Of a stretch of 64,000 nucleotides of DNA, positions 1-8,983 are shown piece after piece. The notes beneath the pieces were generated by a model. That model was given only the letters and a program-made list of their open reading frames with translations, was not told the origin of the DNA and searched no databases. Origin of the DNA: Dermacoccus abyssi (lineage in GTDB: Bacteria; Actinomycetota; Actinomycetes; Actinomycetales; Dermatophilaceae); assembly GCF_034541975.1 (NCBI RefSeq), contig NZ_JAVYJM010000001.1. The stretch is one strand, 5' to 3'. The number at the start of each line of letters is the position of its first letter. Positions within the stretch are counted from its first letter, which is position 1. A program made the translations under genes and the position numbers.

Positions 1-125
1 GCGAGTGGGCAGAACGTCGTCCGCGCGCACCCCGTTCGCCGCGCCCCCACTCGTCATGCGCGTGACGGTAACAGCGCCGAAGCACGAGCCAGGCAGGATT
101 CGGACATTGGCCCGGGCCGCCGCAG
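1..125. other. intergenic left edge
   Basis: No credible coding frame is visible on either strand. An 8-base inverted repeat (CGAGTGGG at 2-9, CCCACTCG at 46-53) could be a hairpin belonging to a gene outside the window. The gene to the right ends at 218 on the minus strand. Confidence 0.4.
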
Positions 126-200
126 GTGACGCAGTTCGGTGCGCGTGACGCACGTCTGAGCCAGCTCGAACCGCGTCAGCTGCACCGAAGTGCGTCAGCT
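126..200. repeat. palindromic intergenic element 1
   Basis: The word GTGACGCA occurs at 126-133 and again at 145-152, followed by inverted copies GCGTCA (173-178) and TGCGTCA (191-197). The outer arms (127-142 and 182-197) pair over 16 bases with one mismatch. The layout (word, spacer, word, core, inverted word, inverted spacer, inverted word) recurs in elements at 10618, 55975 and 57056. It sits just past the stop of the minus-strand gene ending at 218, so it may act as a terminator, but no T tract follows it. Confidence 0.6.
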
Positions 201-217
201 GATGTCGGGCGGCCGGG

Positions 218-2236
218 TCAGACCTCCCGCAGGCTCCGCTCGAGTTCGCCGGCGTCCGTCGTCGGCGCGTCGCAGACGAATCCCCGGCAGACGTAGGCAG
301 TGGCACGGCCGCCTGTGGCCGGGCGGTCGGCGAGCAGCGGAACGCCCTCGGCATCCGTACGGCCCACCACTCGCACGAGGCCAGGGCTCGTCGCCTGCCA
401 GGCGCCGGTGGCCATGGCGTCAGTGTCGGGCGAATTGCCGTCGCTGACGATCGCCACCTGAACCGGCCCCGCCGCGAGCGCCTCGGCTGCGGAGAGCGCC
501 CACCCGGCGAACCGGGGCGCCTGACGCGCGACGGCACCCAACTGCCCGAGACACACCTCCGCGAACTCGCGGTAGGCCGCCTCTCCCGTGAGCGCGAACG
601 CCATGACCGCCGCGTTCGCCAGGGCCGACGCGCCGCACGGCTCGGCGTTGTCGCCTGTCGAACGGGGCCGGGTGAAGAGCTGTTCGGCGTCCGAGCCCGT
701 GTCGTAGACGACGCCGTCCGTGACGAAGAGGTCGCGCGAGGCACCGAGCAGCTCGGTGGCGTGCCTGAGGTAGCGCGCTTCCCCGGTGGCCTGGTGGAGC
801 ACGAGTAGGCCCTCGGCGAGGTTGCCGTAGTCGTCGGCACAGCCGAGCGCCTCGCTCACCCCACCGCCGAGCGAGGTGCGGCGCAGCCGACCGTCCACGA
901 CGTGTGCTTCGAGCACGACGTCGGCCGCGGTGCGCGCCGCGTCGAGCCAGCGCGGCTCGTCGAGAATCATGGCCGCCTCCGCGAGAGCTGCAAGCGCGAG
1001 TCCGTTCCAGGAGGTGACGACCTTGTCGTCGCGGGCCGGCTGAGGCCGCCGGTCGCGCGCGGCGAGCAACCGCGAACGAACGTCGTGCCACCACGCCTCT
1101 GGGTCGCTCACATCGTCCGGGGCAAACACGTCACGGGGATCCCGACGCAGCTGCAGCGTCGAACTGCCATGCTCGAACGTGCCGTGCGGCGTCACCTCGA
1201 ACAGGCGCGCAACGCGGGCACCGTCCTCGTCGCCGAGTACCTCGACGAGCTGCGCCGGCGTCCACGCGTAGGTGAGTCCTTCGACGCCGTCGGTGTCCGC
1301 GTCGAGTGCCGAAGCGAACGCGCCCTCGTCGGTGAGCAACCGACGCAACATGAACTCGGCGGTCTCGACCGTGACGCGACGAGCCGGCGCCGAACCTGTG
1401 GCACGCCACAGGTGGGCGTAGACGCGCAACAACTGGGCGTTGTCGTACAGCATTTTCTCGAAGTGCGGCACGACCCACGCGGCGTCGACGCTGTAGCGCG
1501 CGAAGCCGCCGTCGAGCTGGTCGTACATTCCGCCGCGAGCCATGGCCTCACAGGTGCGCTCGGCCATGGCGAGCGCGTCGGCGTCGCCCGTTCTGGCGTG
1601 GTGACGCAGGAGGTGTTCGAGCGTCATCGACGGCGGGAACTTGGGGGCTCCCCCGAAGCCGCCGCGAGCGTCGTCGAACTCGCGCCGCAACGCCGTGATC
1701 GACGCGGCGAGCGCTTCGTCGTCGAACTCGATAGCGCTGGTGGAGGTCTTCACCGTCATTCCGCTCACGGCGTCGACGATGGCGCGGCCACTCGATTCGG
1801 CGCGCTCGCGGTCAGTGCGCCAGACGTCGTCGATGGCGGAGAGCACCTGGAGGAAGTGGTCGCGCGGGAAGTACGTGCCCGCGTACAGCGGTGCAGCGTC
1901 GGGCGTGAGGAACACCGTCATGGGCCAGCCGCCGTGGCCGGTGAGCGCCTGCGTGACGTTCATGTACACGGCGTCAATGTCGGGGCGTTCCTCGCGGTCG
2001 ACCTTAATGGCGACGAAGTTCGCGTTGACGACGGCCGCGACCTCAGGGTCTTCGAACGACTCGTGTGCCATGACGTGGCACCAATGGCAGGCCGCGTACC
2101 CGACGGAGAGCAGGATCGGAACGTCGCGCTCACGCGCCTCGGCGAACGCCGCGTCGTCCCACTCGCGCCAGTCGACCGGGTTGTCGGCGTGCTGACGAAG
2201 GTACGGGCTCAGGGATGCGGCAAGACGATTGGCCAT
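218..2236 (-). CDS. thioredoxin-fold DUF255 protein (YyaL/SPATA20 family)
   Basis: 672 residues, the usual length for the YyaL/SSP411 family. The N-terminal thioredoxin-like domain carries a C-H-W-C motif at residues 50-53, preceded by the family hallmark YLRQHADNPVDW. The C-terminal two thirds is an (alpha/alpha)6-barrel-like region typical of N-acylglucosamine 2-epimerase/cellobiose-epimerase-fold proteins, with short family motifs such as PHFEKMLYDNAQL. Biochemical function of bacterial members is not settled; a redox or sugar-modifying role is speculative. The ATG is preceded by TAGCGT (2248-2243) with a 6-nt gap, which suggests a leaderless transcript and supports this start. Confidence 0.93.
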   Translation of the reverse strand: MANRLAASLSPYLRQHADNPVDWREWDDAAFAEARERDVPILLSVGYAACHWCHVMAHESFEDPEVAAVVNANFVAIKVDREERPDIDAVYMNVTQALTGHGGWPMTVFLTPDAAPLYAGTYFPRDHFLQVLSAIDDVWRTDRERAESSGRAIVDAVSGMTVKTSTSAIEFDDEALAASITALRREFDDARGGFGGAPKFPPSMTLEHLLRHHARTGDADALAMAERTCEAMARGGMYDQLDGGFARYSVDAAWVVPHFEKMLYDNAQLLRVYAHLWRATGSAPARRVTVETAEFMLRRLLTDEGAFASALDADTDGVEGLTYAWTPAQLVEVLGDEDGARVARLFEVTPHGTFEHGSSTLQLRRDPRDVFAPDDVSDPEAWWHDVRSRLLAARDRRPQPARDDKVVTSWNGLALAALAEAAMILDEPRWLDAARTAADVVLEAHVVDGRLRRTSLGGGVSEALGCADDYGNLAEGLLVLHQATGEARYLRHATELLGASRDLFVTDGVVYDTGSDAEQLFTRPRSTGDNAEPCGASALANAAVMAFALTGEAAYREFAEVCLGQLGAVARQAPRFAGWALSAAEALAAGPVQVAIVSDGNSPDTDAMATGAWQATSPGLVRVVGRTDAEGVPLLADRPATGGRATAYVCRGFVCDAPTTDAGELERSLREV

Positions 2237-2385
2237 GCCTCGACGCTAGTGGCCGGCACCGACAGGGACAACGGACATCGGATTCTTGTGCAGCATCGAC
2301 CGATCACCGACGCGGGTGCGCACGGCGATCGATCTGTTCACGCGCCTGCCCGACGAGGGCCTGGGCGCGCTGGACGGCGGCGGTG

Positions 2386-2565
2386 TTACGCCGCGCGACT
2401 GAGTTCTGTCACGGTGTCGGCTGTGGCATCCACGGCCTCGTCCTCGTCGGGTGAGACGAGCACCGCGTCGAACATCCGCTCCTCCACCGTCGCCAGCACG
2501 AAGATCAGGACGAACATCACGATCACCGAGCTCACGACGAGGAGAAGCGACTCTTCCAGGCTCAT
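2386..2565 (-). CDS. small single-pass membrane protein
   Basis: A 59-residue frame with one strong hydrophobic helix at about residues 6-27 (short run LLLVVSSVIVMFVLIFVL) and an acidic cytoplasmic-type tail (SPDEDEAVD). The chosen ATG follows GGTAGAGGGC, a passable ribosome site; a longer in-frame extension would run into the neighbouring gene and has non-native composition. No family recognised. It lies between two unrelated minus-strand genes, with about 130 bp of upstream non-coding sequence (2566-2693) for its own promoter. Confidence 0.6.
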   Translation of the reverse strand: MSLEESLLLVVSSVIVMFVLIFVLATVEERMFDAVLVSPDEDEAVDATADTVTELSRAA

Positions 2566-2693
2566 GCCCTCTACCGTGCCACCTTCGGGCAACGCTTTAA
2601 AGGTCAACACCCCGAACACAGGTGAACGTTCTGTAACGCTCCGGCACATACCGATTCGATGCATTTTGCGAACGGATCGGTATGTTCCAGGTG

Positions 2694-3863
2694 TCAGAGA
2701 CCTGCTGCGGCAGCGTCGCGCTGGACGAGCGACCGAATCGTCTGCTCCTGCTCCGGTGTCTCCCAAGCCATCTCGTCGAGCAGTCGATTCGTCTCCGCGA
2801 TCACCCGCTTCACACCCGCCGGCGAGACGAGCCCGAGCTCGTGCGCCTTCGCCGCGGCGCCCACGTACGTGTCGACCACCCAGATGTTCTTCGCGGCCAA
2901 TTTCTCTCGTTCAGCCGGAGCCATCGCGACGACGTCGTGGATGAACACGGCCCGCACAACGTCGCCGTGCGCCTCGACGATGGCCTCACCCACGGCGATG
3001 TCACCCTGGCCCGAGTCGCCGATGAAGACGAGGTCGTACTCGGGGTAGAGCTTGGCGTAGTGGTTGATGTTCTCGACCTTCTTGGCCGCCATCGAGTCGT
3101 GCGTCGCGAGGTTGAAGATGCTGCCGGTCATGATCGACATGTCGGCCAGCCCGGCCTTCGTCAGCGTCTCGCGGCTGTGGCCCTTCATGAGCCCGAGCGC
3201 ATCCGAGGGTCGCGCCGTGACGAAGGTGAGGTCGCCCCGCGAGATCGGCTCGTCGCGCGGGCCCAGGTCGAGTGCCTCGTAGAACTCGAGCACGCCGGGG
3301 ATGACGCTGCCCTTCGGGTAGCGGTCCTCGTGGATCTTCGCCAGCGCCGTGTCGTCGATGTCCGACAACGCCTTCGCCTGACGCTCCCCGTCCAGCGACG
3401 AGCTCGCCGCGAAGTGGGCGAGGATCTCCTCGCGAATTCCCTCGTCATCGACGTCGGAGAACACGAGGCCCTCGAGGTCGTGGCGGCCCTTCGCGAGGTT
3501 GATCGTGTTCTTCAGGTGCGACAGGTCGTTGCCCGCGTGCGAGAGCAGGATGTCGCGGATCGCCGCTTCCATGACCTCGTCCGTGTGGCCCTCCTGCATA
3601 CCGCGGATGATCGACGCCTGCGCGTGCAGGCCGAGGTCGTCACGACGCTCGTAGGCCAGAAGCTGCACGAGGTCGTCCCGGTGATCGCGGCCGATGAGCC
3701 GGTTGTCGACGCTGTCGAACAACTCGACGGTGTCGAGCTTCTCCATGGCCTCGTCGAGCTCGGCGGCGGGCGCGGAGCGCAGGATGTCGAGCACTTCGCG
3801 CTCCTCGGAACGGCTCGTCGAACCGTCGATGAGGGCGGTGAGCAGATCGAGGGTGCTGGGCAC
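2694..3863 (-). CDS. App1-like phosphatidate phosphatase-domain protein (HAD fold)
   Basis: 389 residues. The C-terminal half carries the HAD-type catalytic signature S-D-I-D-D-T (residues 167-172; nucleophile D168 and acid/base D170), a later FVTARPS segment (214-220) and FIGDSGQGD (280-288), in the order seen in the App1/DUF2183 catalytic domain (PF09949). Known family members dephosphorylate phosphatidate; the bacterial substrate is inferred. The first ~130 residues are helical and charged with no recognised domain. The start is a GTG with AGGAGGACACCCC upstream. It diverges from the GNAT gene at 3969; a TAGGGT box on this strand lies in the shared 105-bp gap. Confidence 0.8.
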   Translation of the reverse strand: MPSTLDLLTALIDGSTSRSEEREVLDILRSAPAAELDEAMEKLDTVELFDSVDNRLIGRDHRDDLVQLLAYERRDDLGLHAQASIIRGMQEGHTDEVMEAAIRDILLSHAGNDLSHLKNTINLAKGRHDLEGLVFSDVDDEGIREEILAHFAASSSLDGERQAKALSDIDDTALAKIHEDRYPKGSVIPGVLEFYEALDLGPRDEPISRGDLTFVTARPSDALGLMKGHSRETLTKAGLADMSIMTGSIFNLATHDSMAAKKVENINHYAKLYPEYDLVFIGDSGQGDIAVGEAIVEAHGDVVRAVFIHDVVAMAPAEREKLAAKNIWVVDTYVGAAAKAHELGLVSPAGVKRVIAETNRLLDEMAWETPEQEQTIRSLVQRDAAAAGL

Positions 3864-3968
3864 GGGGTGTCCTCCTGTGGGGCAGGGCTCGTCGGCGCGC
3901 GGCGGGTCGCTGCGTTCACCCTAGCGAGAGCCACCATCAACGCAGCCTGCGCGTGGCAGGGTGGGGGC

Positions 3969-4256
3969 ATGAGTGATGTCATCTCCGTCCAGAAGAACGC
4001 CGAGACCGGCCGCTTTGAGGGCTTCCTCGACGGCGAGCTCGTCGGCATCGCCGACTACCGCGAGTCCGGCGACGTCGTCGACATGCCGCACACCGTCGTC
4101 CCCGAGCAGTTCGCAGGCCGCGGTTTCGCGGGCCAGATCGTCAAGTTCGCGCTCGACGACATCCGCGCCGGCGGCAAGAAGGTGCAGCCCACCTGCCCGT
4201 ACGTCGACTCGTGGATCAGCAAGCACCCCGAGTACGAGGATCTGCGCGCCTCGTGA
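3969..4256 (+). CDS. small GNAT-fold N-acetyltransferase (NATD1/YjdJ-like)
   Basis: 95 residues, typical for the stand-alone YjdJ/NATD1 group of GNAT proteins. Visible features are the acetyl-CoA-binding loop region AGRGFAGQIVKFALDD and the conserved C-terminal CPYVDSWISKHPEY block. Substrate unknown. A CAGGGT box (3957-3962) lies 6 nt before the ATG, so the transcript is probably leaderless. The next gene starts inside its stop codon, indicating translational coupling. Confidence 0.9.
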   Translation: MSDVISVQKNAETGRFEGFLDGELVGIADYRESGDVVDMPHTVVPEQFAGRGFAGQIVKFALDDIRAGGKKVQPTCPYVDSWISKHPEYEDLRAS

Positions 4257-5410
4257 TCTGCGGAGAACGGCCACCTGCAGCCCTGCGGGTGGCCTCCGTT
4301 CCGGCCGACCACCCCTACGTCCGTCACCTCGCGCCACCGCCCGGTGACGAGGCCGATGCCGGTCGCCGTGTCCTGCGCCTCGCCGACCCACCCGTGGTCG
4401 GTGAGGACGGCAGTGTGCGCTGGTGGCCGCCGCGGATGCTCCAACCGGGCTGGGTCGCACGAAACGCTACGGACTTCGACGTCCTGCACATCCACTTCGG
4501 GTTCGAGTCGTTCACTCCACACGCACTGGCCCGGGTGGTGCGCGAGTTGCGCGAACACGGGAAGGCACTGGTCGTCACCGTGCACGATCTGGTCAATCCG
4601 CACATCCCCGACGAGCGCGTTCAACTCGAGCGGCTGGACGTGCTCGTGCCGTCAGCGGACGCCGTGGTGACTCTGACCGAGGGTGCTCGAGACGTCATCG
4701 AGAAACGTTGGGGGAGAAAAGCGCACGTCGTCGCGCACCCTCACATCGTCGAACTGGATGACCTGTCACAAACAGAGGCCGCCCCGTTCGCACCCGCGAC
4801 GCCCCGTCCGCGCGTGGGTGTGCACCTCAAGAGTTTGCGAGCCAATGTCGATGCTCTCGGAGCGTTGCACGCCCTCGCTCTCGTGAGTGAGTTCGCCGAC
4901 CCCGTCGTCACCATGCACGCCGTCACGGACGACCCGCGGGATCCCAGTCACGACCCCGAGGTCTCCCGGTTGGCGCACGAGCTGGCCGCCGCCGGGCGCA
5001 TCGATCTCGTTCTTCACGAGCCGTACGACGACGCTGCCCTCCACGCCCACCTGCGCTCGCTCGACGTCAGCCTCATGCCCTACCGGTGGGGCACCCACTC
5101 GGGATGGATCGAGATGTGTCACGACCTCGGCGTACGCGTCGTCGCCCCCGACATCGGCTTCTACCGAGAGCAACACGAGCCCACGCTCTACCCTCTCGGT
5201 GCAGACGGCGGGCTCGACCCCCGCACGGTCGCAGACGCCGTCGCCCGCGCTCTGGCGCAGCCCCGACCGCCCGGCGCCGCCGCGCAGCAGCGAAGAGCCC
5301 AGCGGCTCGACATCGCTCGCGCTCACGCCGCGATCTACGAGCGCGCCTGCGCCGCAGCGGCACGGCCTGCGTCGGTGAGTTCCAGCGACGCATCGCTCCA
5401 CACGACGTAG
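4253..5410 (+). CDS. glycosyltransferase, GT4-like (GT-B fold)
   Basis: 385 residues from a GTG that overlaps the preceding TGA by 4 nt, with GAGGAT upstream; longer in-frame starts would lie inside the GNAT gene. The N-terminal Rossmann half shows FDVLHIHFGFE and VVTVHDLVNPH; the C-terminal half shows LHEPYDD and LMPYRWGTHSGWIEMCHDLG, the usual donor-binding region of family 4 transferases. Donor and acceptor are unknown. Its last 76 bp overlap the 3' end of the convergent glycosyltransferase gene. The cluster suggests surface-polysaccharide or glycolipid assembly. Confidence 0.8.
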   Translation: MICGERPPAALRVASVPADHPYVRHLAPPPGDEADAGRRVLRLADPPVVGEDGSVRWWPPRMLQPGWVARNATDFDVLHIHFGFESFTPHALARVVRELREHGKALVVTVHDLVNPHIPDERVQLERLDVLVPSADAVVTLTEGARDVIEKRWGRKAHVVAHPHIVELDDLSQTEAAPFAPATPRPRVGVHLKSLRANVDALGALHALALVSEFADPVVTMHAVTDDPRDPSHDPEVSRLAHELAAAGRIDLVLHEPYDDAALHAHLRSLDVSLMPYRWGTHSGWIEMCHDLGVRVVAPDIGFYREQHEPTLYPLGADGGLDPRTVADAVARALAQPRPPGAAAQQRRAQRLDIARAHAAIYERACAAAARPASVSSSDASLHTT

Positions 5411-6216
5411 CCGCTCGCAGCGAACTGCGCCGGCCACCCCTCCATCGGCCAGGCCCCCCACCGCTCGCGATACACGCCTGCGTTGCGCACGATGTCGACG
5501 AGGTGGTGGACGGGCGGCATCACGCTCGGATGCCATTGATGCACCACGTGGGCTCCCCCGACCCATGCCATTGACACCCCCGCAGTCCGGGCGCGCTGCC
5601 CGAAATCCGTGTCCTCGGCGCCGTAACCTACGTAGGCCTCGTCGAATCCCCCGATACGGTCCCACACGTTGAGCTCCAACCCGACGGCGAGGGACCACAG
5701 CAGACGGTGGGACTCGTCGACGACGACCCGACCACTCGGTGGCGCGGGGCGCGCAGGATGGGGATCCACCCACGGCATCGCCTCGTCCGGCGAGCACCCC
5801 TCCAGACGTCGTTCGGGCGGCAGGTAGGTCACGACGGCGTTGAGGACGGCAGACTCGCCCAGGCGTTCGGCGGCGCCGTCGAAGGCCGCGAGGAAACCTG
5901 GCAGCGGCGCACAATCGACGTCGAGGAGAACGACCCGCCGAGCCCCGTGCTCGCGCGCCGCCTGGACCCCTGCGTTGCGTGCCCGCGCCGTGGGCATGCC
6001 CCGTGGATCGTCGTCGACCGAGGCCAGAACGACGTCACCCCACACTCCTGCGGCACGCAGGTCGTCCTCGAGATCGGGCATGTCGACACCCACCACGACA
6101 TGAAGAATGCCCGGTGCCACGGCTCGGAGGAATCGTCGTTGGTTGACGAGATGCGTCAGGCGACCGCGCACCAGCGTCACCACGACTGGGCGCCCGAAGC
6201 GCGAATCATGCGGCAC
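5335..6216 (-). CDS. glycosyltransferase family 2 with galactosyltransferase-like C-terminus
   Basis: 293 residues from GTG 6216, with AAGGAG 7 nt upstream; the start overlaps the 3' end of the preceding gene, so the two are coupled. Motifs in order: RARNAGVQAA, VLLDVDCAPLPG (DxD-type metal/nucleotide-sugar site), then IGGFDEAYVGYGAEDTDFGQR, the Glyco_transf_7C signature, and HVVHQWHP near the end. Substrate unknown. It converges on and overlaps the GT4-like gene by 76 bp. Confidence 0.82.
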   Translation of the reverse strand: MPHDSRFGRPVVVTLVRGRLTHLVNQRRFLRAVAPGILHVVVGVDMPDLEDDLRAAGVWGDVVLASVDDDPRGMPTARARNAGVQAAREHGARRVVLLDVDCAPLPGFLAAFDGAAERLGESAVLNAVVTYLPPERRLEGCSPDEAMPWVDPHPARPAPPSGRVVVDESHRLLWSLAVGLELNVWDRIGGFDEAYVGYGAEDTDFGQRARTAGVSMAWVGGAHVVHQWHPSVMPPVHHLVDIVRNAGVYRERWGAWPMEGWPAQFAASGYVVWSDASLELTDAGRAAAAQARS

Positions 6217-6697
6217 AACAAGCTCCTTCGACGACGTCGACGGCACGCTGCGCCGCCTCCTCGGTCCTCCACTCCTTGGCCTCTGCGAAACCCTGACGCC
6301 CGGCGGCGTCCGGGCCGTCGTGCCACGCCACTGCGTTCGGAACGTGACGCAGCGCAATCCCGGCATTCCAGGCGCGGTACGCGAGATCCCAGTCCTCACC
6401 GCCATAGCCGACGAGTGAGGCGTTGAAACCGCCGAGCGCGGTGAATACCGCACGGGGTAGAGCGAGCACAGCGCTGATGACGTAACGCCAGTCATCAGGG
6501 CCCGCTTCGGCGAGGTCACGGGTGCGCGCGTAACCCTCACGCAGCCATTGCGGTTCCTCGAGGAGCGGAAGGTGGTCGTCCGCGAGCTCACCGGCGGCCA
6601 GGGCGGCTACGCCCGCGCGCCCCAAAGCGCTCAGATCGGCGTGCCGACGGCGCCCGACGACGAGGGCGTCGTCCGCACGCGGCGACGACGCGTGCAC
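6206..6697 (-). CDS. truncated glycosyltransferase (C-terminal domain only)
   Basis: 163 residues from a GTG. It contains ALGGFNASLVGYGGEDWDLAYRAWNAG-type sequence (given here only as landmarks GGFNASLVGYGGEDWDL and RHVPNAVAWHDGP), the galactosyltransferase C-terminal module, but has no N-terminal DxD nucleotide-sugar domain. Compared with its downstream paralogue it lacks roughly the first 120 residues. Upstream in the same frame there is no start, only the catalase remnant in another frame. Probably inactive or a degenerating gene that still supports translation of the coupled downstream transferase. Confidence 0.65.
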   Translation of the reverse strand: MHASSPRADDALVVGRRRHADLSALGRAGVAALAAGELADDHLPLLEEPQWLREGYARTRDLAEAGPDDWRYVISAVLALPRAVFTALGGFNASLVGYGGEDWDLAYRAWNAGIALRHVPNAVAWHDGPDAAGRQGFAEAKEWRTEEAAQRAVDVVEGACCAA

Positions 6698-6702
6698 AGA
6701 AG

Positions 6703-6888
6703 TCAGGTTCGGGCACTCTTCTCGCGCATGTGCGCGTCCTGCATGAGTGTCGGACCGCGATCCCCTGCGCGCAACGAGTTCTGGTCGTCGTAGACGACGC
6801 TCCCCTGCTGCGTCGTCATGACATCGTCGTCGCGGACGTCCTGGTGGATCTCGTCTGCGTTGCCTCGGGTCGTGTGCGGGTCAGCCAT
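6703..6888 (-). pseudogene. catalase N-terminal remnant
   Basis: 61 codons from ATG 6888 with GGAGG upstream. Residues ~30-55 read VVYDDQNSLRAGDRGPTLMQD, the conserved amino-terminal arm of clade 2/3 monofunctional catalases. After the next few residues (AHMREK) the family sequence stops abruptly, giving SART and a TGA. The heme pocket His/Asn and the proximal Tyr regions are absent, so it cannot be a working catalase. The next five bases lead into the truncated glycosyltransferase, which looks like a deletion junction. Confidence 0.7.
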
Positions 6889-7029
6889 TCGGACCTCCAA
6901 CTTCATGGGAGCACTTGCTCGTGGCGGCGCAACCTTGGATCGTGACCTCCTTCATAAGCTATCCCCGACGAAGTGCGACCCACCACGTCCGCAGGGGTGT
7001 GCGTGGGCCGATCGCAACCGCCCCACATG

Positions 7030-7063
7030 CACGAGACCCCCGCCCGAAGGCGAGGGTCTCGTG
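7030..7063 (-). terminator. intrinsic terminator of the amino-acid permease
   Basis: Perfect 10-base stem CACGAGACCC / GGGTCTCGTG around a GC-rich loop, 14 bp beyond the stop of the minus-strand permease. GC-rich hairpins without a long T tract are common at actinobacterial gene ends. Confidence 0.75.
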
Positions 7064-7076
7064 GTCACCGGAAGCG

Positions 7077-8582
7077 TCAGTCGTGGTTGCGCGTACGCGT
7101 GAGATCGGCCTCCAGGGGCTCGACCTTCTTCGACTTCGTGACGAGCTTGTGGCCCGCCCACACGGCCAGGAAGATCGGCAGGAAGATGTAGCTCTCGAGC
7201 AGACCGCCCGGCTCCACGGTTCCCTCGAAGATCAGATCCGAGTTCTGCAGAACGATGACGACGGCGCACATGACGAGCGCCACGATGGGTCCGAGGGGGA
7301 ACCACTTTGCGCGGAACGGAAGGTCGGCGATGTCGCCGCCCTGGGCCACGTACGCGCGGCGGAACTTCAGGTGACTCCATGCGATGCCGCACCACGTGAT
7401 GAATCCGGCGAGACCGGAGGCATTGACCAGCCAGGTGTAGGCATCCTCCGACGCGAGGCTGAGGCCGTAGCAGGCCAGCGCCACACCGGCCGTTGCGAGG
7501 AGAGCCAGCATCGGCACGTGCCGCTTGTTCGTGCGCAGGAAGATCTTGGGCGCCTTGCCGGACTGCGCGAGCGAGTACAGCATGCGCGTCGACACATAGA
7601 GGCCGGACGAGCCGGCGGAAAGGATCGCCGTGAGAATGACGGCGTTCATGACGCTCGCTGCGCCCACGACGCCGGCCTTCTCGAAGATGAGGGTGAACGG
7701 GGACGCCGTGATGTCGCCGTCGGCAGACTTCGCGAGCTTCGGGTCGGTGTAGGGCAGGAGGAAGCCGATGACGATGAAGGCGCCGACGTAGAAGAGCAGG
7801 ATGCGGAAGAAGACCGCTCGGATCGCCTTGGGGATCGTCTTCTCCGGTTCGTCGGCCTCGCCCGCGGCAACACCGATCATCTCGGTGCCCTGGAAGCTGA
7901 ACCCCGCGATCATGAAAATGCTGATGAGGCCGGTAAAGCCCCCGACGAACGGCGCGTCACCCGTCGTCCAGTTCTTCGTGCCGGGGGCGTCGGTCATGAT
8001 GCCGAAAATCATGAGCACCCCGACGACGAGGAAGACGAGCACGGTGAGGACCTTGATCGAGGAGAAGAGGAACTCGCTCTCCCCGAATGCCTTGACGCTC
8101 ACGGCGTTGATCGTGAACAGCACCGCGAAGAAGACCATGGCGACCAACCTCTGGTCGACGTCCGGCCACCAATAACTGACGATGATGCCGGCCGCCGCGA
8201 TCTCGGCGGCCACCGTCACGGCCCAGTTGATCCAGTAGTTCCATCCCTGCGCGAAGCCGAAGCTGGGGCTGACGAAGCGCGTGCCGTAGGCCTCGAAGGA
8301 GTTGGCCAGGGGCAGGTACGTCGACATCTCACCGAGGCTCTGCATGAGCAGCCACACCATGAAACCGATGACGGCGTAGGCGACGAGCGCGCCGCCGGGT
8401 CCGGCGTCCTTGATCGAGCCGGCGGAGGCGAGGAACAGGCCCGTTCCGATGGCGCCACCGATGGCGATCATGTTGAGGTGGCGCGCCTTGAGGTCGCGGC
8501 GCAGGTCGTTGTCGCCGGCCCCGCCGGGCAGGCTCCCTTCGCCTCCTGGCATCGGGGGCGGCGAATCGACGCTCGTGGACAT
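7077..8582 (-). CDS. amino acid permease (APC superfamily, LysP/AAT type)
   Basis: 501 residues with about 12 predicted hydrophobic helices. The start of helix 1 shows LKARHLNMIAIGGAIGTGLF, the unwound GxGxG substrate-binding stretch of AAT-family proton symporters, and FSFQGTEMIGVAAGEADEP marks the helix 6 region. Closest to lysine/basic or aromatic amino acid permeases; the exact substrate cannot be read from sequence. Start ATG with AGGAGCC upstream. A possible TATCCT -10 (8664-8659) lies in the divergent region shared with the MFS gene. Confidence 0.9.
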   Translation of the reverse strand: MSTSVDSPPPMPGGEGSLPGGAGDNDLRRDLKARHLNMIAIGGAIGTGLFLASAGSIKDAGPGGALVAYAVIGFMVWLLMQSLGEMSTYLPLANSFEAYGTRFVSPSFGFAQGWNYWINWAVTVAAEIAAAGIIVSYWWPDVDQRLVAMVFFAVLFTINAVSVKAFGESEFLFSSIKVLTVLVFLVVGVLMIFGIMTDAPGTKNWTTGDAPFVGGFTGLISIFMIAGFSFQGTEMIGVAAGEADEPEKTIPKAIRAVFFRILLFYVGAFIVIGFLLPYTDPKLAKSADGDITASPFTLIFEKAGVVGAASVMNAVILTAILSAGSSGLYVSTRMLYSLAQSGKAPKIFLRTNKRHVPMLALLATAGVALACYGLSLASEDAYTWLVNASGLAGFITWCGIAWSHLKFRRAYVAQGGDIADLPFRAKWFPLGPIVALVMCAVVIVLQNSDLIFEGTVEPGGLLESYIFLPIFLAVWAGHKLVTKSKKVEPLEADLTRTRNHD

Positions 8583-8983
8583 GGTGGCTCCTGTAGAAAG
8601 TGGAAATCGGCGACCCCGAGGGCGCGCCCATGAGCCCGCGCTCTCGCGAAATCGGCCAAGGATAACAACCGCGAGTGAAGCAGGTCACTCACCGCCACGG
8701 CCGGTGAACACCCGGAACGTCGTCGGCCGAGGAATCGGTCGCGCGATCGACCCGAAAAGATGCATCGTCGCTCTATGTGTGTGGCACTTCACACCACTCA
8801 CGAATTGCGTTGGCATCCTTGGGTCGCTCGCGGGACTCGCTACGAATTTCGCGCCGTCGCAGGCCATTTCGAATGGACAAGACGCAACCCCGCCGGTTTG
8901 CTTGACGGTCGCTCAAACGAACAATGCTCGCTATCCCAGCGCCCCGGTTCGGGTTCGTCCGCCGCGTGTGCGCAGGAGGAACG
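8583..8983. promoter_or_regulatory. divergent promoter region, 401 bp
   Basis: This is the gap between the minus-strand permease and the plus-strand MFS symporter. No convincing coding frame. It is lower in GC than its surroundings. A TTGACG (8902-8907) could be a -35 for the MFS gene and TATCCT (8664-8659, minus) a -10 for the permease. I could not identify an operator or riboswitch with confidence. Confidence 0.4.

Noticed and set aside
2682..3968. A plus-strand frame running into the GNAT gene
   Set aside because: Its first ~430 codons are antisense to the App1-like phosphatase and carry no domain; the GNAT ATG at 3969 has its own promoter box.
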